Assembly: GCA_028712665.1 (NCBI GenBank) | Contig: JAQTRC010000002.1 | Coordinates: 1-64,000 of the forward strand | Direction: 5' to 3' | Length of the DNA: 64,000 nucleotides | DNA from: Desulfuromonadaceae bacterium | GTDB lineage: Bacteria > Desulfobacterota > Desulfuromonadia > Geobacterales > Pseudopelobacteraceae | In this document: one piece after another, positions 28,026 through 35,656 of the stretch | Layout: each line of letters opens with the position of its first letter | Numbering within the stretch: the stretch's first letter is position 1 | Program-made: the position numbers and the translations under genes | Notes under the pieces: generated by a model | The model's input: only the letters and a program-made list of their open reading frames with translations | The model's database searches: none | What the model was told of the DNA's origin: nothing

Positions 28026-31000
28026 ACATCGCTGATATCTTCATCCGCAGGCCGATCATGACCTCGCTGATCATGATCGCCATCTTCATTTTCGGCGTGG
28101 TATCCTACCGCCTGTTGCCGGTGAACGACCTCCCCAACGTGGATTTCCCTACCATCCAGGTAAACGCCAACTTGCCCGGAGCCAATCCGGATACCATGGC
28201 ATCGGCGGTGGCAACCCCGCTGGAGAACCAGCTCTCGACCATTGCCGGGGTCGATTCAATGACTTCGACCAACGGTGTCGGCACGACAAGGATCACCCTC
28301 CAGTTCAGCCTGGACCGCGATATCGATGCGGCTGCCCAGGACGTACAGGCGGCCATCTCGCTTGCCATCCGCACGTTGCCGAAAAACATGCCGACGCCGC
28401 CATCGTTTCGCAAGGTAAATCCGGCAGATCAGCCTGTCCTCTACCTGGCGTTCAGTTCCCCCACGCTCCCTCTCTCCGCAGTTGACGAGTATGCCCAGAC
28501 CCTGATCGCGCGACGTATCTCCACCATCAGTGGAGTGGCCCAGGTCAATGTGCACGGTTCGCAGAAATATGCCGTGCGGGCACAGCTTGACCCGAAGGCG
28601 CTCGCGTCGCGCCAGATAGGCATCGACGAAGTGGCGACCGCTATAGACGAGACAAACGTCAATCTCCCGACCGGGGTGCTGGATGGGACAAAACAGGCCT
28701 ATACCATAGAAGCCAACGGGCAGTTGTTCAAGGCATCCTCCTACAGGAAGATGGTGGTGGCGTATCGGGACGGTTCACCAGTCCGCCTGGAGGAACTGGG
28801 GCGGGTTGTCGACAGTGTGGAGAACACCAAGATAGCCGGCTGGTACAACAACACCCGTGCAATAGTTTTGACCGTGCAGCGTCAGCCCGGCACCAATACT
28901 ATCGAGGTCGTGGACAACGTCAGGAAACTGCTTCCGGCCTTCCGGAGCCAGATGCCGGCCTCGGTCGAACTGAATGTACTTTATGACCGCTCAAGCCTGA
29001 TCCGCCAATCGATGCATGATGTCAAGTTCACCCTGGTACTGACGATCGGTCTGGTCATAATGGTGATCTTCCTCTTCCTGCGTAATCTTTCCGCCACTAT
29101 TATCCCCGCTTTGGCGGTGCCGATGTCCATCGTCGGAACCTTCACCGTCATGCAACTGTTTGGCTTCTCCCTCAACAACATCTCCATGATGGCCCTGACC
29201 CTGTCGGTCGGTTTTGTCGTGGATGACGCGATTGTCATGCTGGAGAATATAGTCCGGCACATGGAAAGGGGGGAGAGCGCGATGGAGGCGGCATTCAAGG
29301 GGTCCAAGGAGATCGGCTTCACTATCCTCTCGATGACCATATCGCTTGTGGCTGTCTTTATTCCGGTCCTGTTCATGGGCGGTATTCTGGGGCGTCTGCT
29401 GCACGAATTCGCAATAACGATCAGCGTGGCGATTCTGGTTTCCTGTTTTGTGTCCGTGACCCTGACCCCCATGCTCTGCAGCCGATTTCTGAAACCGCCG
29501 GCGACTGAACATCACGGACGCCTCTTCATGACGATGGAGAACTTCTTCGACGGCATGCTCCATCTTTATGAACGCTCCCTGAAACAGGTGCTGCATTACC
29601 GCCGGACAACCATGGCCGTGACCCTGCTGATCACGCTGCTGACCGTCTGGCTCTTCATGGCGATTCCGATGGGATTTCTGCCGATGGAAGACACAGGAAG
29701 GATCAACGCCGATACCGAGACGGCCCAGGGAACATCTTTCGCCGACATGAAGCTGCATCAGGAAGCGGTGGCGGCCATTATCGCGAAGGATCCCAATATC
29801 GACGGTTTCATGTCATCAATAGGAGGAAACAGCGGCAGCAACGCCGGACGTTTTTTCATGCGTCTGAAACCGCGTAAAGAGCGCAAACTCTCTGCGGATG
29901 AGGTGATTCAGGAATTGCGCCCCAAACTTGCCAAGGTTGCGGGAATCCGCACCTTCCTGAAAAACGTCCCCTCGATCCAGATCGGCGGCACAAGTTCCAA
30001 AAGCCAGTACCAGTTCACCCTGCAGGGGCAGGATACCGATGAGCTGTACCGCTCTGCTACCGAGTTTGAGACAAAGCTGCGTGAGTTGCCGGAGTTGCAG
30101 GATGTTACAAGCGACCTGCAGATCAGCAATCCGCAGGTGCATGTGGAGATCAATCGGGACAAGGTGGCGGCACTGGGGCTCACCGTGCTGCAGGTGGAGA
30201 ACGCTCTCTCCTATGCCTATGGTTCGCTTCAGGTTTCCTCTATCTTTGCACCGACCAACCAGTACCAGGTGATCCTCGAACTTGACCCGCTCTACCAGGG
30301 GGACCCGGCAGCGCTCAGCATGCTCTACATCCATGCCAAAACCGGGCAGTTGGTACCGCTCGAAACCATCGCGACAATTTCAAAAACCATCGGCCCGCTG
30401 GCGGTCAATCATCTGGGACAGCTTCCTGCGGTAACGATCTCGTTCAATTTGCGCCCCGGCCTAGCCCTTGGCGATGCTATGAAGCTGGTTGACAAACTTG
30501 CCGACGCAGCACTCCCTGCATCCGTCAGCACCAGTTTCCAGGGTACCGCCCAGGCTTTCAAATCCTCGTTCAGCGGGTTATGGTTACTGTTGGCAATGGC
30601 TATCTTCGTCATCTACGTTGTGCTCGGTGTACTATATGAAAGCTATATCCACCCAGTCACGATCCTGTCCGGGCTGCCGGCGGCCGGTTTCGGGGCGCTG
30701 ATTACCCTGATGATCTTTAAATGCGATCTGAATATCTATGGTTTCGTAGGGATTATCATGTTGATCGGCATCGTCAAAAAGAATGCCATCATGATGATCG
30801 ACTTCGCCCTGGAAGCTGAGCGCGAGGGTGGGAAGCGACCGCTTGATGCCATTTATGAGGGGGCCATAGTCCGTTTCAGGCCGATTATGATGACCACCAT
30901 GGCGGCCCTGATGGGAACCTTGCCGATTGCCATGGGGCTGGGCGCAGGCGGGGAGTCGCGGCAACCGCTGGGCCTCGCAGTCGTGGGCGGGTTGTTGACG

Positions 31001-31126
31001 TCGCAGCTGCTGACTCTCTACATCACTCCAGTGGTTTACTACTACATGGATCTGCTGCTGAACAGGGTGAGACCGCGAAAAGCGGCAGTGGCAGTGAGCA
31101 GCGTTGTTGCTGATGTGGAAATGTGA
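28022..31126 (+). CDS. RND multidrug efflux transporter, AcrB/MdtBC type
   Basis: The 1034-aa inner-membrane pump has the duplicated 6+6 helix layout with large periplasmic loops after TM1 and TM7. Typical features are the start NIADIFIRRPIMTSLIMIAI, the TM4 proton-relay GFVVDDAIVMLENIVRHME with its Asp-Asp pair, and VGIIMLIGIVKKNAIMMIDFALE with the conserved Lys. It resembles the MdtB/MdtC or MuxB group of drug pumps rather than heavy-metal CzcA pumps. Substrate is unknown. It is the third gene of the coupled unit; the acidic repeat protein upstream is an odd partner. Confidence 0.93.
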   Translation: MNIADIFIRRPIMTSLIMIAIFIFGVVSYRLLPVNDLPNVDFPTIQVNANLPGANPDTMASAVATPLENQLSTIAGVDSMTSTNGVGTTRITLQFSLDRDIDAAAQDVQAAISLAIRTLPKNMPTPPSFRKVNPADQPVLYLAFSSPTLPLSAVDEYAQTLIARRISTISGVAQVNVHGSQKYAVRAQLDPKALASRQIGIDEVATAIDETNVNLPTGVLDGTKQAYTIEANGQLFKASSYRKMVVAYRDGSPVRLEELGRVVDSVENTKIAGWYNNTRAIVLTVQRQPGTNTIEVVDNVRKLLPAFRSQMPASVELNVLYDRSSLIRQSMHDVKFTLVLTIGLVIMVIFLFLRNLSATIIPALAVPMSIVGTFTVMQLFGFSLNNISMMALTLSVGFVVDDAIVMLENIVRHMERGESAMEAAFKGSKEIGFTILSMTISLVAVFIPVLFMGGILGRLLHEFAITISVAILVSCFVSVTLTPMLCSRFLKPPATEHHGRLFMTMENFFDGMLHLYERSLKQVLHYRRTTMAVTLLITLLTVWLFMAIPMGFLPMEDTGRINADTETAQGTSFADMKLHQEAVAAIIAKDPNIDGFMSSIGGNSGSNAGRFFMRLKPRKERKLSADEVIQELRPKLAKVAGIRTFLKNVPSIQIGGTSSKSQYQFTLQGQDTDELYRSATEFETKLRELPELQDVTSDLQISNPQVHVEINRDKVAALGLTVLQVENALSYAYGSLQVSSIFAPTNQYQVILELDPLYQGDPAALSMLYIHAKTGQLVPLETIATISKTIGPLAVNHLGQLPAVTISFNLRPGLALGDAMKLVDKLADAALPASVSTSFQGTAQAFKSSFSGLWLLLAMAIFVIYVVLGVLYESYIHPVTILSGLPAAGFGALITLMIFKCDLNIYGFVGIIMLIGIVKKNAIMMIDFALEAEREGGKRPLDAIYEGAIVRFRPIMMTTMAALMGTLPIAMGLGAGGESRQPLGLAVVGGLLTSQLLTLYITPVVYYYMDLLLNRVRPRKAAVAVSSVVADVEM

Positions 31127-31175
31127 CGCGTTTTACGCATCTATTTGTTTGGAATAAATAACTTTGGGGACGCTC

Positions 31176-32693
31176 ATGGATTGGAAAGATGGATATGTAG
31201 CAGATATAGAATATTCAAACGGTTTCTATCCGGAGCTGGGACCGTCGGCATTGAACTTTGTTCTGTTGATGAACGGTTTCCTGCCGGTACCGCTCGACCG
31301 GCAGTTCACTTACTGCGAATTGGGATGCGGTCTGGGAGAATCATTGAATCTGTTTGCTGCCTGTCACCCCGAAGGGCGGTTCCACGCAATTGATTTCAAC
31401 CGTGAGCATATCCAGGCTGCCTCCGGGATCGCTGAACGGGCACGGCTTTCGAACGCTACATTCTGGGAAGCGGACTTTGCCGATCTTGGAGATCTCCCAT
31501 TGCCGGAGTTTGACTTTATAACGCTGCACGGCGTTTATTCGTGGGTCAGCAACGAGAAACGAAAGGATATAGTGGAGTTCATCAAGCGCAGGCTTAAGCC
31601 GGGTGGCGTTGTGTACAACGGCTACAACAGCATGCCAGGCTGGGCTGCGAACGCACCATTAAGGCAGTTGATGACATCTTACGCCGACACGCAATCCGCC
31701 CCTCTGCTGGAGCGAATCGAACGTTCCGTCGGGTTCGTCGAAAGACTGAAAGAGCTGGATCTGTCCTATTTCAACGCAAACCCCTCGGCAGGCGCCTTTT
31801 TCGAATATATCAGCCCGCTCTCCCGCAATTATCTGGCCCACGAGTTTTTCAATCGTGACTGGACGTTATTCTATCATGCAGATGTGGTCAAAGATTTTGC
31901 ATCGGCGGACCTTATGTTTGCATGTTCTGCCAGATTCATTGACTTCAGGGATTCGCTCCGTTTTTCCAAGCCGATGCAGCAGATATTGAATGAGATTACC
32001 GATCCGGTCATGAGAGAAACCGTAAAGGATTTCGCAAGTAATCAACAATTCAGAACCGATATTTTTACCTGGGATCGGCTACGTCTTACCGCTAACGAGC
32101 AAAAGGAGCTCTTGTTGGCAAGCCGTTATTCATTGTTGATACCACGGGAAACATTTGCGTTCGAGGCGACCTTCCCAATCGGAAGAAAACAACTTCGACC
32201 CGATTTATACGATCCGATCATCTCTGCCCTGGAAGAGCGGGCCCATTCACTGGATGAGTTGTTATTACGTCCGGAAATAGCCTCTCTCGGGGCGGTAAAC
32301 ATTTTAGAAGCGCTCATCGTCTTATCTGCGGCAGAATACATAAAACCGGCGGTAGATCCGTCTCCGGAGTCCATCGAGAGTGCCTGGCGCTATAACACCT
32401 CAATCATGGAGCGTGCATTTTGCACTACCGACCACCAATTCCTCGCCTCTCCGGTATTGCAAGGCGGAATACGGTTGAGCTGGCCGCAAATGCTTCTGCT
32501 GATCTGCGAGTTGACCAAGGGGGGAGAACCTGAAACTTTCTTGTGGGAGTACCTGAGGGCAAATGACTATAAACTTGAAAAAGAGGGCGTAACGCTCGAA
32601 TCCGGAGATGAAATCCGTGCAGAAATCAACCTCATGATCGAAAAATTCAATACTCAACAACTGCCGTATCTCCAGAAACTGGGGGTGGCGTAA
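31176..32693 (+). CDS. SAM-dependent methyltransferase with C-terminal regulatory domain
   Basis: The 505-aa protein has a class I methyltransferase domain in residues about 30-190 (motif I YCELGCGLGESLNLF, then DFITLHGVYSWV and LKPGGVVYNGYN) followed by a long C-terminal domain matching the methyltransferase regulatory type (MethyTransf_Reg), with LIPRETFAFEATFPIGRKQLRPDLYDPI. The target is unknown; relatives occur near surface polysaccharide, protein secretion or efflux genes. ATG 31176 follows GGGG; a TTG at 31164 is less likely. It converges on hgcB from the other side and is probably unrelated to mercury methylation. Confidence 0.82.
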   Translation: MDWKDGYVADIEYSNGFYPELGPSALNFVLLMNGFLPVPLDRQFTYCELGCGLGESLNLFAACHPEGRFHAIDFNREHIQAASGIAERARLSNATFWEADFADLGDLPLPEFDFITLHGVYSWVSNEKRKDIVEFIKRRLKPGGVVYNGYNSMPGWAANAPLRQLMTSYADTQSAPLLERIERSVGFVERLKELDLSYFNANPSAGAFFEYISPLSRNYLAHEFFNRDWTLFYHADVVKDFASADLMFACSARFIDFRDSLRFSKPMQQILNEITDPVMRETVKDFASNQQFRTDIFTWDRLRLTANEQKELLLASRYSLLIPRETFAFEATFPIGRKQLRPDLYDPIISALEERAHSLDELLLRPEIASLGAVNILEALIVLSAAEYIKPAVDPSPESIESAWRYNTSIMERAFCTTDHQFLASPVLQGGIRLSWPQMLLLICELTKGGEPETFLWEYLRANDYKLEKEGVTLESGDEIRAEINLMIEKFNTQQLPYLQKLGVA

Positions 32694-32720
32694 TTCGCGG
32701 TGCAGGTTGACCTTATCTAC

Positions 32721-33011
32721 TCAGGAGCAGCAGTTTCCTCCAGGAGCGCGCAGTTTACGTTCCTGCAGCCATTCATTTATCAGTCCCGTCGCGCAGCCGA
32801 CTCCGGCATCAACCGTGATGGCCCTGACCGGGCAGTTGAGCGCGCAGGCGCCGCATTCCATGCAGGCATCCCTGTCTCTGATGGAGGCTTTCTTCTCCGC
32901 CAGGGAGAACACCTGGTGCGGGCATACCTCAAGACACCTGCCACAGCCGACGCAGGCGGCCTGATCCAGTTGCAAGGTGGATACCTCTTTCAAATATCTG
33001 AAACCTTTCAT
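32721..33011 (-). CDS. hgcB: Mercury methylation ferredoxin HgcB
   Basis: HgcB is the 2[4Fe-4S] ferredoxin that reduces the corrinoid of HgcA during conversion of Hg(II) to methylmercury. With the start at ATG 33011 (after AAGGAG) the protein has 96 residues. Two CxxCxxCxxxCP clusters are at Cys20-30 and Cys50-60, a lone conserved Cys73 follows in GVGCA, and the C-terminal pair is Cys94-Cys95. These are the positions known for functional HgcB, where Cys73 and the tail pair bind Hg. It lies 18 nt after hgcA. A TTG start at 33029 would lose the ribosome site. Confidence 0.95.
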   Translation of the reverse strand: MKGFRYLKEVSTLQLDQAACVGCGRCLEVCPHQVFSLAEKKASIRDRDACMECGACALNCPVRAITVDAGVGCATGLINEWLQERKLRAPGGNCCS

Positions 33012-33029
33012 AACCCACTCCTTGGACAA

Positions 33030-34181
33030 TTACAGTAACCTTTGTGCCAGCAGTAAAACCGCGCAGATCAGCAACACGCCCCCCATGACCGGCAGAGCGA
33101 TGCGCATCTCCTTCTTCACACCGGAGCGGGAGGTATATGTGGAACATCCTGTGAAATTCAGGGTGAAAAATGCGCTCACCGCCGGTATGGCCAGAAAGAT
33201 AGCCAGCGTCACCGGCCTGCTCCAGGAATCTCCTCCGGCCAGCAGATAAAAAAATCCGAACCAGAACAGCCCAATTGCGGCCCCCTTGAGTGCAAAACTT
33301 GGCCCAGGCAGCCAGGGAAGAAGAAGCGGCCCGAGGACAATCCCCGCCAGAACCGCGCCAAAAAAGGCGCAAAATGCCGCTACTCCCGAAGCTGTGTCAC
33401 CAAGGAGCGCCACCAGCATCAGGAGCACTCCGCCGATCAGAGCGACCGGCTTCAAGGCCTGCACCAACTCCACCGGGATCAATACCAACCGTTCGTAGAA
33501 GGTGAAAGTCAACTCCCGCATGGCCGGCGTCGTCACCTTACCGTTGTCCAGGTATTCGGGCAGATCTGCGGCGCGGATGGTGGCGTAGCTGACGCTGAAA
33601 CCGCTTCTCCGGGATACCTCATGGGCAGACACTCCTGGAGCCCCCAGAATCGGCAGCAGCAACCGGCGGTGGCTGATTACCTCAGCCAGCCTGCTGGATT
33701 CGATCCTGCGCACCAACTCGCCGGTGCCGAACGTCCCCTTGCCCGCCGCGCACCAGACGTTGATACCGTAGGTCTCGAGCACCAGCAGCCAGACGTTGCG
33801 CCCGGTCAGCGACTGACGGATAATATCATAGCTCATCTTGTAGTTGGCTGTGACCAACACCGGATCATCCGCCGCAGGAGTGCCGATTGCGTACAGGCCG
33901 GGCGGAACCATATAGCTCATGCGGCCGATTCCCCAACGGGCCTTGCAGGCTCCAAGGTGATCGAGCAAAGCAAGTTCGGTCGAGATGCGAGGTGTCCGTC
34001 CGACTGGTGTATCAAGCCAATCAATGAAACCGGGGACGTTTTCGCTGATTTCTCCACCGCCGGCGGAGAGTGGAGGCCCTCAACATGGAGGTTTATTCAG
34101 GACGTCGTTCTGAGTGCTGGCGCATTCGGGGGAAACACTCTTCTTGTCACTGTCCAAAAAACCACTGATTTCCTTGCTCAT
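33030..34181 (-). CDS. hgcA: Mercury methylation corrinoid protein HgcA, with an in-frame TGA
   Basis: HgcA transfers a methyl group from its corrinoid to Hg(II). The cap-helix motif NVWCAAGK is intact (Cys144 in this numbering), preceded by GLYAIG and VLVTANYKMSYDIIR, and followed by about five membrane helices (33.07-33.5 kb). The frame from ATG 34181 (GGGAG ribosome site) runs 33 codons to Cys-TGA at 34080-34082, then continues in frame as GPPLSAGGGEISENVPGFIDWLDTPVG to the TAA at 33030. No ATG, GTG or TTG lies between the TGA and 33968, and starting at that TTG would cut off the FIDWLDTPVGRTPRIST region. So either the TGA is read as selenocysteine (383 aa) or it is a nonsense mutation. 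hgcB follows; the regulator gene ends 20 nt upstream. Confidence 0.9.
34052..34075 (-). promoter_or_regulatory. Hairpin just after the hgcA TGA (candidate SECIS)
   Basis: Four nucleotides after the TGA, CTCCAC (34075-34070) pairs perfectly with GTGGAG (34057-34052). The enclosed bases include CCGCC/GGCGG, which can form an inner stem. Position directly downstream of UGA fits a bacterial SECIS, but the apical loop lacks the preferred G in its first positions in the fold I can draw by hand. Confidence 0.4.
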
Positions 34182-34200
34182 CACAGCATCTCCCTTTGTT

Positions 34201-34222
34201 ATTACTTGCAACATGCAATAAT
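34201..34222. promoter_or_regulatory. Candidate operator before hgcA
   Basis: The plus strand reads ATTACTTGCA, ACA, TGCAATAAT: an inverted repeat with core TTGCA-N3-TGCAA. The same ATTACTTGCA-N3-TGCAA occurs before the marR-type gene at 34708-34725 (minus strand). It overlaps the last codons and stop of that gene and lies 20 nt before the hgcA ATG. Confidence 0.6.
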
Positions 34223-34672
34223 TATATCCGTATTAACTCCACTGCAACCGGTCCGCGCCAAGGCACTGTTCAGTAACCCAAGCGACCGAACCACTGTCTC
34301 CCGCTCGAAAGGGGTCATTGACGTAAATATCTGCTCGATCCTGTCGGCCATGTAGCTGTCGATCCGCGACATGACTTCTTCTCCGGCGGTTGTCAGCCCC
34401 AAAAGAGTAACCCGCCTGTCTTCCTCCGACACGCGCCTGAAAATCAACCCCTTTGTCTCAAGGCTCTTGACCTGGCGGCTGAAGGTAGTGACATCTATCC
34501 CCAACTCCTCAGCCACTTGCAGCATTGAAGGGTTGCCGCTCCTCCTGATCTCGAACAGCAGGTGTCCCTGGGCCATCGACACCTGTTCTCCGCAGCATTC
34601 ATCGCAACAGGATGCATTCAAAAGCCCGAAACGGCGCGCAAATAACTGTAACTCTTCTCTGACGGATTCCAT
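34202..34672 (-). CDS. MarR-family regulator, Cys-rich, probable controller of hgcAB
   Basis: The start at ATG 34672 (AAAGGAAAGC ribosome site) gives 156 aa. The winged-helix core is SMLQVAEELGIDVTTFSRQVKSLETKGLIFRRVSEEDRRVTLLGLT, with the DRR wing typical of MarR. Before it is ASCCDECCGEQ (Cys22, 23, 26, 27) and the tail holds Cys143 and Cys154-Cys155. Such thiols could bind Hg(II), arsenite or another soft metal, or sense redox state. Its stop is 20 nt before hgcA, so it heads a marR-hgcA-hgcB unit. Two matching palindromes, one before itself and one before hgcA, suggest autoregulation. Ligand is inferred, not shown. Confidence 0.85.
   Translation of the reverse strand: MESVREELQLFARRFGLLNASCCDECCGEQVSMAQGHLLFEIRRSGNPSMLQVAEELGIDVTTFSRQVKSLETKGLIFRRVSEEDRRVTLLGLTTAGEEVMSRIDSYMADRIEQIFTSMTPFERETVVRSLGLLNSALARTGCSGVNTDIIIACCK
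34221..34247 (-). promoter_or_regulatory. Candidate internal promoter for hgcAB
   Basis: Inside the 3' end of the marR-type gene the minus strand has TTGCAG (34247-34242), a 15-nt spacer and a perfect TATAAT (34226-34221). The palindromic operator follows directly, so a bound regulator would cover the start site. The spacer is short. Confidence 0.4.
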
Positions 34673-34707
34673 TATGCTTTCCTTTGATTTGATGCTAATC
34701 AAAACAT

Positions 34708-34725
34708 TTGCAAAATGCAAGTAAT
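34708..34725. promoter_or_regulatory. Candidate operator before the marR-type gene
   Basis: The minus strand reads ATTACTTGCA, TTT, TGCAA, the same element as at 34201-34218. A TTGACA hexamer lies 12 nt upstream on the minus strand (34742-34737) and the gene starts 36 nt downstream, so the site is placed for promoter occlusion. Confidence 0.6.
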
Positions 34726-34840
34726 ATTTGTTCAAATGTCAAAAACATTAAACAACAGATTAGATGGTTGCAATTTAAAAGATGCGCGATAGACTTTCGA
34801 AAGTGAAGTTTTTCCAGATTATCCGGGAGTTGCGTGATCC

Positions 34841-35656
34841 ATGAAAAATGCTGACGCCACTGAATATTCGTTCGAATATCTTGCCAGACTGAATTGGGCC
34901 TCCAACCAGATGTATTTTCTGCGTGGCTTCGCACATGACTTTAAAAATCCGATTAATTCAATCCTGTTGGGAAGTAAGCTACTCCATAACTTTGTAGAGG
35001 ATGTCACCGGTCGGTTTGATGAACTGGACGAAGAAACCGGCTGTTTACCAAGCGGTTTTAGGGAGAACGGGGTCCATATCCTGGCGTCCATGCCGCAGGT
35101 GATACAGGGCATCAGCGACTCGGCGCAGATGCTTGATCAGTTTGTATCCTACCTTTCGGAATTCACCGGCGAAGGCTCGGTCTCAAACTTCCAGACTGTA
35201 GACATCAACCAGCTGGCGATCCTCTGCAGCAGAATGATACAACCCCAGATTCGAAAGTATACGAAGCGCTTCACCCTCGACATAGAAAATAATCTCCCTG
35301 TTTTGGCCGGCAGCGCCCAGCAGATACTGCAGGTCATGAACAATCTGCTGATGAACGCACTCCACTCACTGCCTGATCGATCCTGCGAAGTGGTTTTTTC
35401 CGCATCCTGTAGTCATGATACCGGCCGGGTACAGTTGAGTATTCGTGATCAAGGTGTCGGAGTATCCCCTGACATATTGCCGCATATTTTCGAACCATTC
35501 TTTAGTACCAGGCAAGAAGATGGGTGTATGGGACTTGGCCTGACCGTCTCCGATCAAATCATCCGCAATCATGCCGGCGAGCTGTCCGTTGATTCCGAAC
35601 TTGGCCAAGGAACGTGCGTGCTCGTCTCTTTGCCAATAGGGTGCGTCCATGCATGA
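34841..35656 (+). CDS. Soluble sensor histidine kinase
   Basis: A 271-aa kinase without membrane segments. The dimerisation helix has LRGFAHDFKNPINSIL (His32), and the ATPase domain shows NNLLMNALHSLP (N-box), IRDQGVGVSPDI, FEPFFSTRQEDGCMGLGLTV and a final GQGTCVLVSLP. No separate sensory domain precedes the kinase core; the signal must come from a partner or the long helical insert around residues 50-110. It overlaps the start of the sigma-54 response regulator by 8 nt. The kinase is divergent from the marR-hgcAB unit. Confidence 0.88.
   Translation: MKNADATEYSFEYLARLNWASNQMYFLRGFAHDFKNPINSILLGSKLLHNFVEDVTGRFDELDEETGCLPSGFRENGVHILASMPQVIQGISDSAQMLDQFVSYLSEFTGEGSVSNFQTVDINQLAILCSRMIQPQIRKYTKRFTLDIENNLPVLAGSAQQILQVMNNLLMNALHSLPDRSCEVVFSASCSHDTGRVQLSIRDQGVGVSPDILPHIFEPFFSTRQEDGCMGLGLTVSDQIIRNHAGELSVDSELGQGTCVLVSLPIGCVHA

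Noticed and set aside
33030-33968. hgcA starting at the TTG at 33968
   Set aside because: No ribosome site, and it would discard the in-frame FIDWLDTPVGRTPRIST segment just before it; the ATG at 34181 is far better placed despite the TGA.
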